Positions 21,832-30,133 of a DNA stretch of 64,000 nucleotides are shown here, one piece after another. Source of the DNA: JBEIHX01 sp040381075 (GTDB lineage: Bacteria > Pseudomonadota > Alphaproteobacteria > Caulobacterales > Aquidulcibacteraceae); the NCBI GenBank assembly GCA_040381075.1, contig JBEIHX010000019.1, forward strand, positions 1 through 64,000. The letters are read 5' to 3'. Each line of letters starts with the position of its first letter. Positions within the stretch are counted from its first letter, which is position 1. The position numbers and the translations under genes were made by a program. A model generated the notes under the pieces. The model saw only the letters and a list, made by a program, of their open reading frames with translations, did no database searches and was not told the DNA's origin.

Positions 21832-23625
21832 ATGCTGCGACTTCCCGGGGTTTCCCAGTTCCTGGTCGCCATATGTGTGGGCGCGATCGGTTCCTGCGTC
21901 CAGCCGGTCCGTGCGCCAGAGGCCGGCGCAGGGTCGCCGTCGCTGCAGGATGTCGCCGATCTGCGCTGCCCGGACGCCAATGACAGCGAGTACAACCTTT
22001 ACTGGGGCGACCTGCATGTGCACACGTCCTACTCGCTCGACGCCTATGTGTACGGCACCGCGATCGATCCGGCCTCCGCCCTGGCGTTTGCGCGCGGCGC
22101 GGCGATCATCATGCCAGACGGCGAGACCAGGAAACAGATTGATCGCCCGCTCGACTTCATGGCCTTGACAGATCACGCAGAGACCTTCGACGTCATGTAT
22201 CTGTGTACGGAGCCGACCCACGCAGACAAGCCATACTGCGCCCGGTTTCGCGGACTGAGCGGAACTGACAGCCAGAAGTCACAGGAAGGCTTCCGCTCAT
22301 TCCTGCTGCCCGTCATTGCAGGCCGGAAGCCAGCCCCCTCCGCGCTGTGCAGTGAACCCGGCGTAGACTGCGAAGCAGCGGCGCGTGCGCAATGGCTGCG
22401 GGTTCAGGACCATGCCAACAAAGCCAATGAGCCCTGTACATTCACCTCGTTCATCGGCAGCGAGTGGTCCGCCACGCCGGACAACCGGCATTGGCACCGA
22501 AACCTTATCTATGCGAACGATCGCGTGCCTGACCTTGCAATCGACTATGTGCGCCACCCGAGCGTCGATGCGCTGTGGTCGGCGCTCGATGAGAACTGCC
22601 GGGCGGAGGACGGCTGCGATGTCCTCGCCATCCCGCACAACACAAATCTCGCAGAGGGTGGCGGTTTCGATGTCGAAGAGGCGAGCGCCGCCAGCTGGAT
22701 CCAGCGCGCACATTACGAGAAGCTGATTGAGGTCTTTCAGGGCAAAGGCCAGAGCGAGTGCCTGCCTGAAACCTGGGACAATACCGACGCTGACTGCGGC
22801 TTTGAAGTGCTCTTTCCGCCGAACAAGGCCGACAGGGCCCGCACTGACCCGACGTTTTACGCCGAGGTGCGCCGCAGTTACGCCCGTTCCCTCCTTGGCA
22901 TTGGACTTAGATCTTATGCGGAGCACCCGGAACGCCGGCTCAATCCGCTGCAGCTGGGGTTCATCGGCTCGACGGACACGCACTCAGCCTCTCCAGGCGA
23001 CGTTGCTGAAACAAACTGGAAAGGCGATGCCTGGTCAGCAGGAGATCGCTTCCGTGAGCGCCGGCTGCAGCGCCCGGACTACAATCCGGGCGGGCTTGTC
23101 GGCGTGTGGGCCAGGCAAAACACGCGTGCGGACGTGTTCGCCGCCTTGAAGGCGCGGCGCACATACGCCACGAGCGGGCCGCGGATCACCATGCGCTTCT
23201 TTGCACAAACCCATGGCGCTGGGGGTTTGTGCCGGGCTGACGGTCATAAGGACGCCGTGATGATGGGAGGGCAGTTCTCAAAGGCCGCTCATCCGCCTCG
23301 CTTCGCGGTTCTTGCACTGCAGGACCAGACGCCGCTGTCGCGCATCGAGATCGTGAAAGGCTCTTTGACGGACGGCGTCGTTTCTGAACGCGTTCTGCCG
23401 TTGCGTTCCGATGAGAGCGGCTTCAGCCAGGCCTGCGTCGAATGGGTTGATCCAGACTTTGACCCAAAGAATCCGGCGTACTGGTATGCGCGGATTTCTG
23501 AGACGCCGACGCCGCGCTGGTCCCAGATTGATTGCCGCGCCATGGGCGTGTGCGACCGGTATCCGGGCCTCGATCGAACAATCCGCGAGCGGGCGTGGAG
23601 TTCGCCCATCTGGTATCTGCCATAG
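21832..23625 (+). CDS. DUF3604-family protein, probable lipoprotein
   Basis: A 597-residue exported protein of family DUF3604. It shows the characteristic NLYWGDLHVHTSYSLDAYVY near the N-terminus, FMALTDHAETFDVMYLC and LQLGFIGSTDTHSASPG. These His/Asp-rich motifs resemble PHP-domain metal centres, so a metal-dependent phosphoesterase-like hydrolase is plausible, though the family is biochemically undefined. The signal peptide ends in VGAIGSC (IGSC fits a lipobox). ATG 21832 is preceded by GAAGG; the longer frame from 21595 is not protein-like. It precedes the HupE/UreJ-like gene by 11 bases and is probably cotranscribed with it. Confidence 0.9.
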   Translation: MLRLPGVSQFLVAICVGAIGSCVQPVRAPEAGAGSPSLQDVADLRCPDANDSEYNLYWGDLHVHTSYSLDAYVYGTAIDPASALAFARGAAIIMPDGETRKQIDRPLDFMALTDHAETFDVMYLCTEPTHADKPYCARFRGLSGTDSQKSQEGFRSFLLPVIAGRKPAPSALCSEPGVDCEAAARAQWLRVQDHANKANEPCTFTSFIGSEWSATPDNRHWHRNLIYANDRVPDLAIDYVRHPSVDALWSALDENCRAEDGCDVLAIPHNTNLAEGGGFDVEEASAASWIQRAHYEKLIEVFQGKGQSECLPETWDNTDADCGFEVLFPPNKADRARTDPTFYAEVRRSYARSLLGIGLRSYAEHPERRLNPLQLGFIGSTDTHSASPGDVAETNWKGDAWSAGDRFRERRLQRPDYNPGGLVGVWARQNTRADVFAALKARRTYATSGPRITMRFFAQTHGAGGLCRADGHKDAVMMGGQFSKAAHPPRFAVLALQDQTPLSRIEIVKGSLTDGVVSERVLPLRSDESGFSQACVEWVDPDFDPKNPAYWYARISETPTPRWSQIDCRAMGVCDRYPGLDRTIRERAWSSPIWYLP

Positions 23626-23636
23626 CGGCCGGCGCG

Positions 23637-24626
23637 ATGCTGGCGCATGTGCAGGCCCTGCGCGGGCTGATCGGTCTTGCCGCTCTTGTCATAACGCTCC
23701 TGATGCAGGCGCCCGCAGTGGCGCATGAATTGCGCCCTGGTTCGTTCACGATGCAACCCATGGCGCAGGACCGGTATGTCGTGACATGGCGGGCGCCGGA
23801 GATCCAGGGCGCCCGCCATGCCATAGCGCCGACTTTGCCGCCGGGCTGCACGCCACGATCCGGTCAAGGAGCGCACACCTGGACGGCGCGCTGCCCGCAG
23901 GTTTCGGCCGGCGATGAGATCGTCTTTTCCGGTCTGCAGGAAGCGGGAGCGACAGTGTTCGTCCGGATCCGGCTGCGCGATGGGGGGGCGATTGACACGC
24001 TTGTCACGTCGCAAAGACCGCAGGTCGCGATCGGCGGCGCCCCGGCGCCAGGGCTCCCGGCCTTCCTCAGGCTGGGCCTCGAGCACATTCTGGGCGGGGT
24101 CGATCACCTGCTCTTCGTCGCGGGGCTGTGTCTGCTCATCGCCGATCGCTGGCGGCTCGCGGCGGCGCTGACGGCCTTTACACTGGCGCACTCCCTGACC
24201 CTGGGAGCGGCGGCTCTTGGCGTCATCGGTCTGGCGTCCAGGCCTGTCGAGACGACAATTGCGCTTTCGATTGCATTTGTCGGGGCGGAAGCGGTGCGCC
24301 ATGCGCGCGGCGCACGCAGCCTGGCTGCATCGGCGCCGTGGATGTTCGCCTTTGGCTTCGGGCTGCTGCACGGCTTCGGATTTGCTGGCGCGCTCTCGGA
24401 CATCGGCTTGCCCCCAGACGCCAGGATCGCGGCCTTGCTCCTGTTCAATCTGGGCGTCGAACTCGGCCAGTTTCTTGTCGTTGCAGTGCTTCTGACGGCC
24501 GGCATGCTGACGAAGACGCTGAGCGGGCGCCTGGCGTCAGGACGGTTGGCCTATGCACGGGTGGCGGCTGGCTACGCCATCGGGATCGCCGGTGCATTCT
24601 GGACAATCGAGCGATTGCTGGGTTGA
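23637..24626 (+). CDS. HupE/UreJ-like membrane protein
   Basis: A 329-residue protein. The signal peptide (LAALVITLLMQAPAVAHELR) is followed by a periplasmic beta-rich domain of about 120 residues. The HupE/UreJ membrane domain comes next: FLRLGLEHILGGVDHLLFVA, LAAALTAFTLAHSLTLGAAA, FAFGFGLLHGFGFAGALSDI and FNLGVELGQFLVVAVLL. The histidines HILGGVDH, AHS and LLHGFGFA match the nickel/cobalt-permease-like core of HupE/UreJ. No hydrogenase or urease genes are present, so a metal role for those enzymes is not supported here. The gene follows the DUF3604 gene by 11 bases. The pairing suggests a shared envelope function of unknown nature. Confidence 0.88.
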   Translation: MLAHVQALRGLIGLAALVITLLMQAPAVAHELRPGSFTMQPMAQDRYVVTWRAPEIQGARHAIAPTLPPGCTPRSGQGAHTWTARCPQVSAGDEIVFSGLQEAGATVFVRIRLRDGGAIDTLVTSQRPQVAIGGAPAPGLPAFLRLGLEHILGGVDHLLFVAGLCLLIADRWRLAAALTAFTLAHSLTLGAAALGVIGLASRPVETTIALSIAFVGAEAVRHARGARSLAASAPWMFAFGFGLLHGFGFAGALSDIGLPPDARIAALLLFNLGVELGQFLVVAVLLTAGMLTKTLSGRLASGRLAYARVAAGYAIGIAGAFWTIERLLG

Positions 24627-24684
24627 CGCGAGGCCGGCGCCAGCCGATGGGTCACCGGGGCGACAGACGACTGGACGGCCGGGT

Positions 24685-25365
24685 TTAGGCGTCCTCAAAG
24701 CCCACGAAGACGGCCGCCTCATCAACGGACTTGCGTCGTGAAACCACGGCGTTCGCCGGAAAGTCGTCATCCGGATACCCCATGGCGATGCAGATCATGA
24801 TCACCTGATCATCGGCTATGCCGGCATGTTCGCGCACCACGGACGCCTGCATGATCCCCTGGCTGTTGATGACACAGCCAAGCCCGCGCGACCAGGCGGC
24901 GTTCACAATCGCATTGGTCACCGCGCCGCAATCGAATGCTGCAACGATATTGTGCTGAAGCACCCTGTCATAGGTGACCACGATTGAGACCGGAGCGCCG
25001 AACTGGCGAAATCCGCGCAACACCCAATCCTGGCGCCGCGCGGCGTCGTCGCGCGCGATGCCCATGGCGGAGAAAAGCTGTTTGGCGATGTCGATCTGGC
25101 GCTCGCGGTGAACGCCGGCATAGGGCGCGTAGGCGCGCGTTTCACGCCCATCCGGCGCGCCGGCGAGATTGCGCTCCACATTGCCCGCGCGGATGCGGTC
25201 AAGCGGCTCGCCTGTGATCACGTAGAAATTCCAGGGCTGGGTGTTGAGGGAAGATGGCGCGCGCATGGCAAGCGCGAGGACTTCGCGGATCAGCGCCGGG
25301 GCCACGGGGTCTTTCCTGAAGCCGCGAATACTGCGTCGGCCCGCTACGACATCGTCATACTGCAT
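24685..25365 (-). CDS. Nitroreductase-family flavoprotein
   Basis: A 226-residue FMN-dependent nitroreductase-family enzyme. The FMN-binding N-terminus is VVAGRRSIRGFRKDPV, followed by ALAMRAPSSLNTQPWNFYVI. The C-terminal part is GLGCVINSQGIMQASVVREH and ICIAMGYPDDDFPANAV, with a final basic SRRKSVDE segment. Family members use NAD(P)H to reduce nitro groups, quinones or activated alkenes. The gene is convergent with the HupE-like gene and 47 bases downstream of the aldehyde dehydrogenase gene in the same direction, so the two are probably one transcript. It could conceivably supply reduced flavin, but nothing here demonstrates that. Confidence 0.9.
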   Translation of the reverse strand: MQYDDVVAGRRSIRGFRKDPVAPALIREVLALAMRAPSSLNTQPWNFYVITGEPLDRIRAGNVERNLAGAPDGRETRAYAPYAGVHRERQIDIAKQLFSAMGIARDDAARRQDWVLRGFRQFGAPVSIVVTYDRVLQHNIVAAFDCGAVTNAIVNAAWSRGLGCVINSQGIMQASVVREHAGIADDQVIMICIAMGYPDDDFPANAVVSRRKSVDEAAVFVGFEDA

Positions 25366-25412
25366 GGATGATTCTCACTCTGTAAGGCGTCATGTCGACA
25401 GCGTCGCCGCGG

Positions 25413-26834
25413 CTAGCCGCGCGCCACATAGACGGCCTGCGGCGCCATGTACTCCAGCAGGCCCTCCATGCCGTTCTCCACGCCGAGACCGCTCTGTTTG
25501 TGGCCGGCGAACGGCGTGTCCGGCCGCAGGTTCAGGTTCTGGTTGATCCACACGGTTCCGGTCTCCATGCGCCGGGCGATCTCCATGGCCCTGGAGACGT
25601 CCTTTGACCAGATTGAGCCGGCAAGGCCGTAGGGGCTGTCATTGGCCCGCGCGATGACGTCGTCGACATCCTGAAATTTCAGCATGGGCAGGATCGGACC
25701 GAACGCTTCTTCCTGGACCACGCGCGCGGATTCGGGCGGGTTGTCCACCAGGGTGACCGGAATGAAGTAGCCCCTGTCAGGCGTCTGCGCGCCTTGCAAC
25801 AGGACAAGTCCATTGGCGCGCGCGTCCTCGATGAGCCCCTTCACCCGGTCATATTGGCGCTTGTTCTGGATGGGCCCGAGAACCGCGCCCTGCTCGGCGC
25901 CGTCGCCGACCTTGACCGCGCGCGCGATGGCGAGCAGGCGGTCGCGCAGGCCTTCATAGACGTTCTCATGAACATAAAGACGCTTTGTCGCCACGCAGAT
26001 CTGGGCGGTGTTGAAGAATGCTCCGAAGAAGATCTTCTGCGCGACCTCGTCGAGGTCGACATCGGGCATGACGATCGCCGCGTCATTGCCGCCGAGTTCA
26101 AGGGTGACGCGTTTGAGGTCCCTGGCGGCGCTCTCCATCACGCTCTTGCCGGTCGCGGTGGATCCCGTAAATGAAATTTTTGCAAATCCCGGATGGCCTG
26201 TCATCATCGGACCCAGCGCATCGCCGCCGGACACCACATTGAAGACCCCCGGCGGAAAGACATCCCGGAACAATTCGCCTAACTTCAGTGTACAGAGTGG
26301 CGTGAATGGCGATGGTTTCAGGACGAGCGTGTTGCCGGCGACAAGCGCGGGTGCGATTTTCCAGACCGCAAGCATCACCGGAAAATTCCAAGGCGCTATG
26401 GCGCAGATGACGCCCAGCGGAACATAGCGTGTCTCAATGTACTGCTGCGGGCTGTCCTCGCAGACATGGACCGGCGGGGTCATGGAGGCGACCGCGTGCA
26501 TCCAACGGCCCGCGCCCTCGATCTCCTGCCGCGCTGCGTCAACCGGGCGACCCTGTTCACGGGTGAACAGGCGGGCAAGGTCGCCTGCCTGCGCCAGCAG
26601 AATGTCGCCGGCCCGTCTGACGGCGGCCTGGCGATCCGCAATGGGGACGGCGCGCCAGAGCTTGAAGGCGGCCGGGGCCGCCTCGACCGCCTCGTCGAGT
26701 TGGGCGCGCGTACAATCCGGGGCTTGAGCAAAGACGTCGCCCGTCGCGGGGTTCACCACATCGATGGTGTTTGGGCCCGTCACTGAACGCCCGGCGATGG
26801 TCATCACGTAGGCAGAGTGCAGATCAATTGACAT
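25413..26834 (-). CDS. NAD(P)-dependent aldehyde dehydrogenase
   Basis: A 473-residue ALDH-superfamily enzyme. Its motifs are GVICAIAPWNFPVMLAVWKI with the Asn that stabilises the intermediate, ISFTGSTATGKSVMESAARD for the cofactor, the general-base Glu in VTLELGGNDAAIVMP and the catalytic Cys in FFNTAQICVATKRLYV. EEAFGPILPMLKF follows near the end. It oxidises an aldehyde to the acid. The start is taken as ATG 26834 (MSIDLHSAYVMTIAGRSV); the upstream frame to 26891 is not conserved-looking. It is divergent from the thioredoxin gene across 400 bp. Succinate-semialdehyde-like or aromatic aldehydes are possible substrates. Confidence 0.93.
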   Translation of the reverse strand: MSIDLHSAYVMTIAGRSVTGPNTIDVVNPATGDVFAQAPDCTRAQLDEAVEAAPAAFKLWRAVPIADRQAAVRRAGDILLAQAGDLARLFTREQGRPVDAARQEIEGAGRWMHAVASMTPPVHVCEDSPQQYIETRYVPLGVICAIAPWNFPVMLAVWKIAPALVAGNTLVLKPSPFTPLCTLKLGELFRDVFPPGVFNVVSGGDALGPMMTGHPGFAKISFTGSTATGKSVMESAARDLKRVTLELGGNDAAIVMPDVDLDEVAQKIFFGAFFNTAQICVATKRLYVHENVYEGLRDRLLAIARAVKVGDGAEQGAVLGPIQNKRQYDRVKGLIEDARANGLVLLQGAQTPDRGYFIPVTLVDNPPESARVVQEEAFGPILPMLKFQDVDDVIARANDSPYGLAGSIWSKDVSRAMEIARRMETGTVWINQNLNLRPDTPFAGHKQSGLGVENGMEGLLEYMAPQAVYVARG

Positions 26835-27234
26835 GGATTCCTCATCATCTCGCGGCCAGGGAAGTTTTGCGGCCTGCGCGCGCGCGATCAAGGGTTTTCA
26901 GCCCGATCGAAGCAGATATCGGCATTGCGGTTTTCCCCTATGGCGCAGCAGGCTTATCTCACCCATGTGTGATGGCGGGATTTGCGTGCCCGCCCGAATG
27001 GCAGGCGTCCATGAGCGTAGTCATGATCAGCTTTTCTGCGGCCAGCGTGGCTGGGATTGGATGTCCCGTGATGGGATCGGCGGCCGCGCGCAGGCAGGCG
27101 GCGGCGCCGCCGCGTGCATCGCCGCAGAAGACGCGGCAGGAGGCGCTGCGGGCGGGCGGGCGGCCGGGGCGGGCCGCAACAGCCGGCGCCGGGCCTCGGG
27201 CGATGATCCGGGCTGCGCCATATCGCGGCCAGCC
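26835..27234. other. Divergent intergenic region, no gene seen
   Basis: About 400 bp between the divergent aldehyde dehydrogenase and thioredoxin genes. Frames are open here only because of the high GC content. A short TCAATTGA palindrome lies just before the aldehyde dehydrogenase start. No other structure is evident. Confidence 0.5.
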
Positions 27235-27699
27235 ATGACGACGCAGACCGGGCAAGTCATCGCCGCCTGCCCGCAGTGCGGCGCGCTCAACCGGCTGTCG
27301 GCGCTCAGGCTTGCCGAGGACGCTGGCGGCGTGTGCGGGCGTTGCCGGGCGCGCCTGTTCACGGGCGCGCCGGTGACACTGTCGGCCGCCAACTTCGCCC
27401 GCTTCGCCGACCAGTCTGACCTGCCCCTGTTGATTGATTTCTGGGCCGGCTGGTGCGCGCCCTGCCGCCGGATGGCGCCGCAATTCGAAGCGGCGGCAGG
27501 GCTTCTGGAGCCGCAGGTGCGCCTCGCGAAACTGGACACAGACGCTGAGCCCGACCTCGCGCGCCGGTTTTCCATCCGCTCCATCCCGACCCTGGTGCTT
27601 ATCCGCAGAGGGCGCGAGATTGCGCGCACGAGCGGGGCTTTGCAGGCCGAAGCCATTCGCGCCTTTGCGCAGCAGGCGCTCGCGACAGTCCATCCTTAA
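27235..27699 (+). CDS. trxC: Thioredoxin 2 (TrxC) with N-terminal zinc ribbon
   Basis: A 154-residue TrxC-type thioredoxin. An N-terminal zinc ribbon is formed by CPQC (residues 12-15) and CGRC (34-37). The thioredoxin domain contains LLIDFWAGWCAPCRRMAPQF, with active-site Cys 74 and 77 in WCAPC (E. coli TrxC has WCGPC). The cis-Pro lies in IRSIPTLVLIRRG. It reduces cytoplasmic disulfides and is usually linked to oxidative stress. ATG 27235 starts the ribbon directly; the frame is open upstream but not protein-like. The alcohol dehydrogenase gene follows 14 bases downstream and is likely cotranscribed. Confidence 0.93.
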   Translation: MTTQTGQVIAACPQCGALNRLSALRLAEDAGGVCGRCRARLFTGAPVTLSAANFARFADQSDLPLLIDFWAGWCAPCRRMAPQFEAAAGLLEPQVRLAKLDTDAEPDLARRFSIRSIPTLVLIRRGREIARTSGALQAEAIRAFAQQALATVHP

Positions 27700-27713
27700 A
27701 CGGAACGAATGAC

Positions 27714-28784
27714 ATGGCGACGGGTTTCACAGGCGCTTCTGACGCCGATCGGCCAACCGGGATGATGGCGGCCATGCGCCTTGGCGCGCCAGGGGCGCGC
27801 CTGACCTATGCGGTGATGGACAAGCCCAGGCCCGGTCCGGGCGAGGCGCTGATCCGCATCGAGGCGTGCGGCGTGTGCCGGACGGACCTGCACGTGACAG
27901 ACGGCGACCTGCCACAGCGCCGCGCACCGCTCACGCCAGGCCACGAAATCGTCGGCGTTGTGGAGGCGCTGGGCGGGGACGCAGCGCCGCAGCTGCTGGG
28001 ACGGCGCGTCGGCGTGGGATGGTTGGGGGGAACCTGCGCCGTCTGCACGCACTGCCGTCGGGATGAGGAAAACCTGTGCGACGCAGCCGAATACACCGGC
28101 TACACGCGCGATGGCGGTTTCGCCACACATGTTCTCGCCGATGCGCGGTTCATCTCTGAATTGCCGAAAGGGATCCCGGCAACCGAGCTTGCGCCCTTGA
28201 TGTGCGCCGGGCTTATCGGCTGGCGGTCGCTTCGGTTCGCCGGGTCCGGCCGCGCGCTTGGACTTTATGGCTTCGGAGCAGCCGCGCATATCATTCTCCA
28301 GATCGCCAGGCAGCAGGGTCGGCGGGTGTACGCCTTCACGCGCCCTGGCGACATGAAGGGGCAGGAGTTCGCACGCCGGCTGGGAGCGGACTGGGCGGGC
28401 GGATCCGACGACACGGCGCCGGAGGCGCTTGACGCCGCCATCATCTACGCGCCGGTTGGCGCACTGGTCCCACAGGCCCTGCGGTCCGTGCGCAAGGGTG
28501 GTCGGGTGGTGTGCGCGGGGATCCACATGAGTGACATTCCCGCCTTCCCGTATGCAATCCTGTGGGGCGAGCGATCGCTGTGCTCGGTCGCCAATCTAAC
28601 CCGGGCGGATGCACGCGGGTTCCTGGCGCTGGTTGCGCGCCTGCAGCTCAGGGTCCACACGCAGGTCTACCCGTTGACGCACGCCAACCGCGCGCTCGAT
28701 GACCTGCGGGCCGGTCGGGTGGCGGGTGCAGCTGTGCTGGTTCCAGAGCCGCCCGGCGCCGTCAGCCCTGATAGCGTCGGTTGA
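27714..28784 (+). CDS. Zinc-dependent alcohol dehydrogenase
   Basis: A 356-residue medium-chain zinc dehydrogenase. The catalytic-zinc ligands are in IEACGVCRTDLHVTDGDLP and LTPGHEIVG. The structural-zinc loop is GTCAVCTHCRRDEENLCDAA (four Cys). The Rossmann part is ALGLYGFGAAAHIILQIARQ. It matches the AdhA/AdhP-like group that often acts on primary alcohols or formaldehyde-derived adducts with NAD(P). The gene is 14 bases after trxC. Its 3' end overlaps the convergent SDR gene by 23 bases. Substrate unknown. Confidence 0.92.
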   Translation: MATGFTGASDADRPTGMMAAMRLGAPGARLTYAVMDKPRPGPGEALIRIEACGVCRTDLHVTDGDLPQRRAPLTPGHEIVGVVEALGGDAAPQLLGRRVGVGWLGGTCAVCTHCRRDEENLCDAAEYTGYTRDGGFATHVLADARFISELPKGIPATELAPLMCAGLIGWRSLRFAGSGRALGLYGFGAAAHIILQIARQQGRRVYAFTRPGDMKGQEFARRLGADWAGGSDDTAPEALDAAIIYAPVGALVPQALRSVRKGGRVVCAGIHMSDIPAFPYAILWGERSLCSVANLTRADARGFLALVARLQLRVHTQVYPLTHANRALDDLRAGRVAGAAVLVPEPPGAVSPDSVG

Positions 28785-29526
28785 GTTTGCGCATCCCGCC
28801 GATCCATCGGTCGTAGTTCTCAGCCTTGTTGCGCATGTAATCGCGCACCTGGGGGTGGGGCAGGATCAGGAACTGCTCCGCAGTGATCGCCTGGACGCAG
28901 GCTTCAGCCACCGCTTCCGGCTCGATCATGCCATCGATCGAGGCCACGCCGTCCGGATTGCCGGCGGTCATGGCCGTGCGCACAGCCTGGGGACAGAGCA
29001 CGGACACTTTCACGCCCTGATCGGCGTGGCTGAAGGCGAGCCATTCAGCCAGCCCGACAGCGGCGTGCTTGGTGACGGCGTAGGAGGCCGAGCCGATCTG
29101 CGACAGCAATCCGGCTGCCGAAGAGGTGTTCAGCAGGTAGCCGCCGCCGCGCGCGGCCATGCGCGGCACAAGGTGGCGCGCCGCCCAGACGTGCGCCATG
29201 ACGTTGACCGCCCAGATCCTGTTCCACTTTTCATTGTCAGTGTCTGCGCCGCCCGCAAAGCCGATGCCGGCGTTCGAACAGAACAGGTCGATGGGGCCGA
29301 TGTCGCGCTCGACCGTCTCGATCAACGCACACAGGCTTGCCTCATCGCCGACATCAACGCCGATGCCCACGCCGCCGATCGCATCGGCCACGCTCCTTGC
29401 GCGCGCCTCATCCAGATCAGCACAGACCACACGCCTCGCGCCTTCCGCTGCAAAGCGCTCGGCAAGCGCCCTGCCGATGCCGTTCGCCGCCCCGGTCACC
29501 ACAACGATTTTGTCTCTGATGTCCAC
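28762..29526 (-). CDS. Short-chain dehydrogenase/reductase
   Basis: A 254-residue classical SDR. The cofactor motif is KIVVVTGAANGIGRALAERF. NAG lies in LFCSNAGIGFAGG, the catalytic Ser in YLLNTSSAAGLLSQIGSASY, and the YxxxK pair in SYAVTKHAAVGLAE. The Asp after strand 2 (VVCADLDEAR) suggests NAD preference. The start is GTG 29526: GGAGG lies 5 bases before it and the conserved fold begins at once. An ATG at 29556 lacks a ribosome site. It oxidises or reduces a hydroxyl or keto group. A 14-bp tandem repeat lies about 160 bp upstream. Confidence 0.92.
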   Translation of the reverse strand: MDIRDKIVVVTGAANGIGRALAERFAAEGARRVVCADLDEARARSVADAIGGVGIGVDVGDEASLCALIETVERDIGPIDLFCSNAGIGFAGGADTDNEKWNRIWAVNVMAHVWAARHLVPRMAARGGGYLLNTSSAAGLLSQIGSASYAVTKHAAVGLAEWLAFSHADQGVKVSVLCPQAVRTAMTAGNPDGVASIDGMIEPEAVAEACVQAITAEQFLILPHPQVRDYMRNKAENYDRWIGGMRKLNRRYQG

Positions 29527-30133
29527 CTGCGCCTCCGAGTTTGGTTGTGCCCCCATGGCGTTGCCAGTGGGGCATGATCTGTGGGGAAGGTCGCCCCGTT
29601 CGCCGTACCGGGGGCGCGCCCGGCAGCGCCGTGCTGACGGGGGCGCGGACATCGCACAGGCGGTGATGCCCTGCGTCCCCGCGGCCGCCGCGCCGGTCCC
29701 GTCGCGCCAGTCCCGTCGCGCCAGTCCCGTCGCGCCAGTCCCGTCACTGCGCGACAGCCCCGACCAAGCATAGGCGTCAGCTTGCTGACTGCAAGGGATT
29801 GCGGGGCCAGAGCGACCGGCTCGTGAAGCGTCCCGTCTGCCCTTCCTGCCTGACCCGTCCACAGGCAGACAGGATAACGGCGAAGGCCCCGACCGACCCG
29901 AAGGCGCGGCGCCCTCACGGCAGGGCGGCGCACGACCGCCTCGCCAGGCGCCGCACAGGCCATATCGAGTCAATCCGCACACGCCTCTTTCCCACAGAGC
30001 CCGCGCGCTGGTCCCCTGCGTCATCCACCCGGCCAGCCACCCCTGGGGCGTGTTGCGCCCGGCGTGTGACTCGCAGCGCGAAAGTCGGGGGAAGGACAGG
30101 CGCGCACTGCGACACGCGGCGCGCACCGCCCTG
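29527..30133. other. Intergenic region of about 600 bp
   Basis: This region lies between the SDR start and the acyl-CoA dehydrogenase stop, both on the minus strand. It contains the 14-bp tandem repeat at 29687-29742 and otherwise only high-GC open frames without coding character. The SDR promoter should be here. Confidence 0.55.
29687..29742. repeat. 14-bp tandem repeats upstream of the SDR gene
   Basis: Three perfect copies of GTCGCGCCAGTCCC (29701, 29715, 29729) are preceded by one copy with two changes (29687). A partial copy follows at 29743. Confidence 0.85.

Noticed and set aside
26959..27693. Minus-strand frame of 244 residues opposite trxC
   Set aside because: Antisense to the clear TrxC coding sequence and lacking any recognisable domain.
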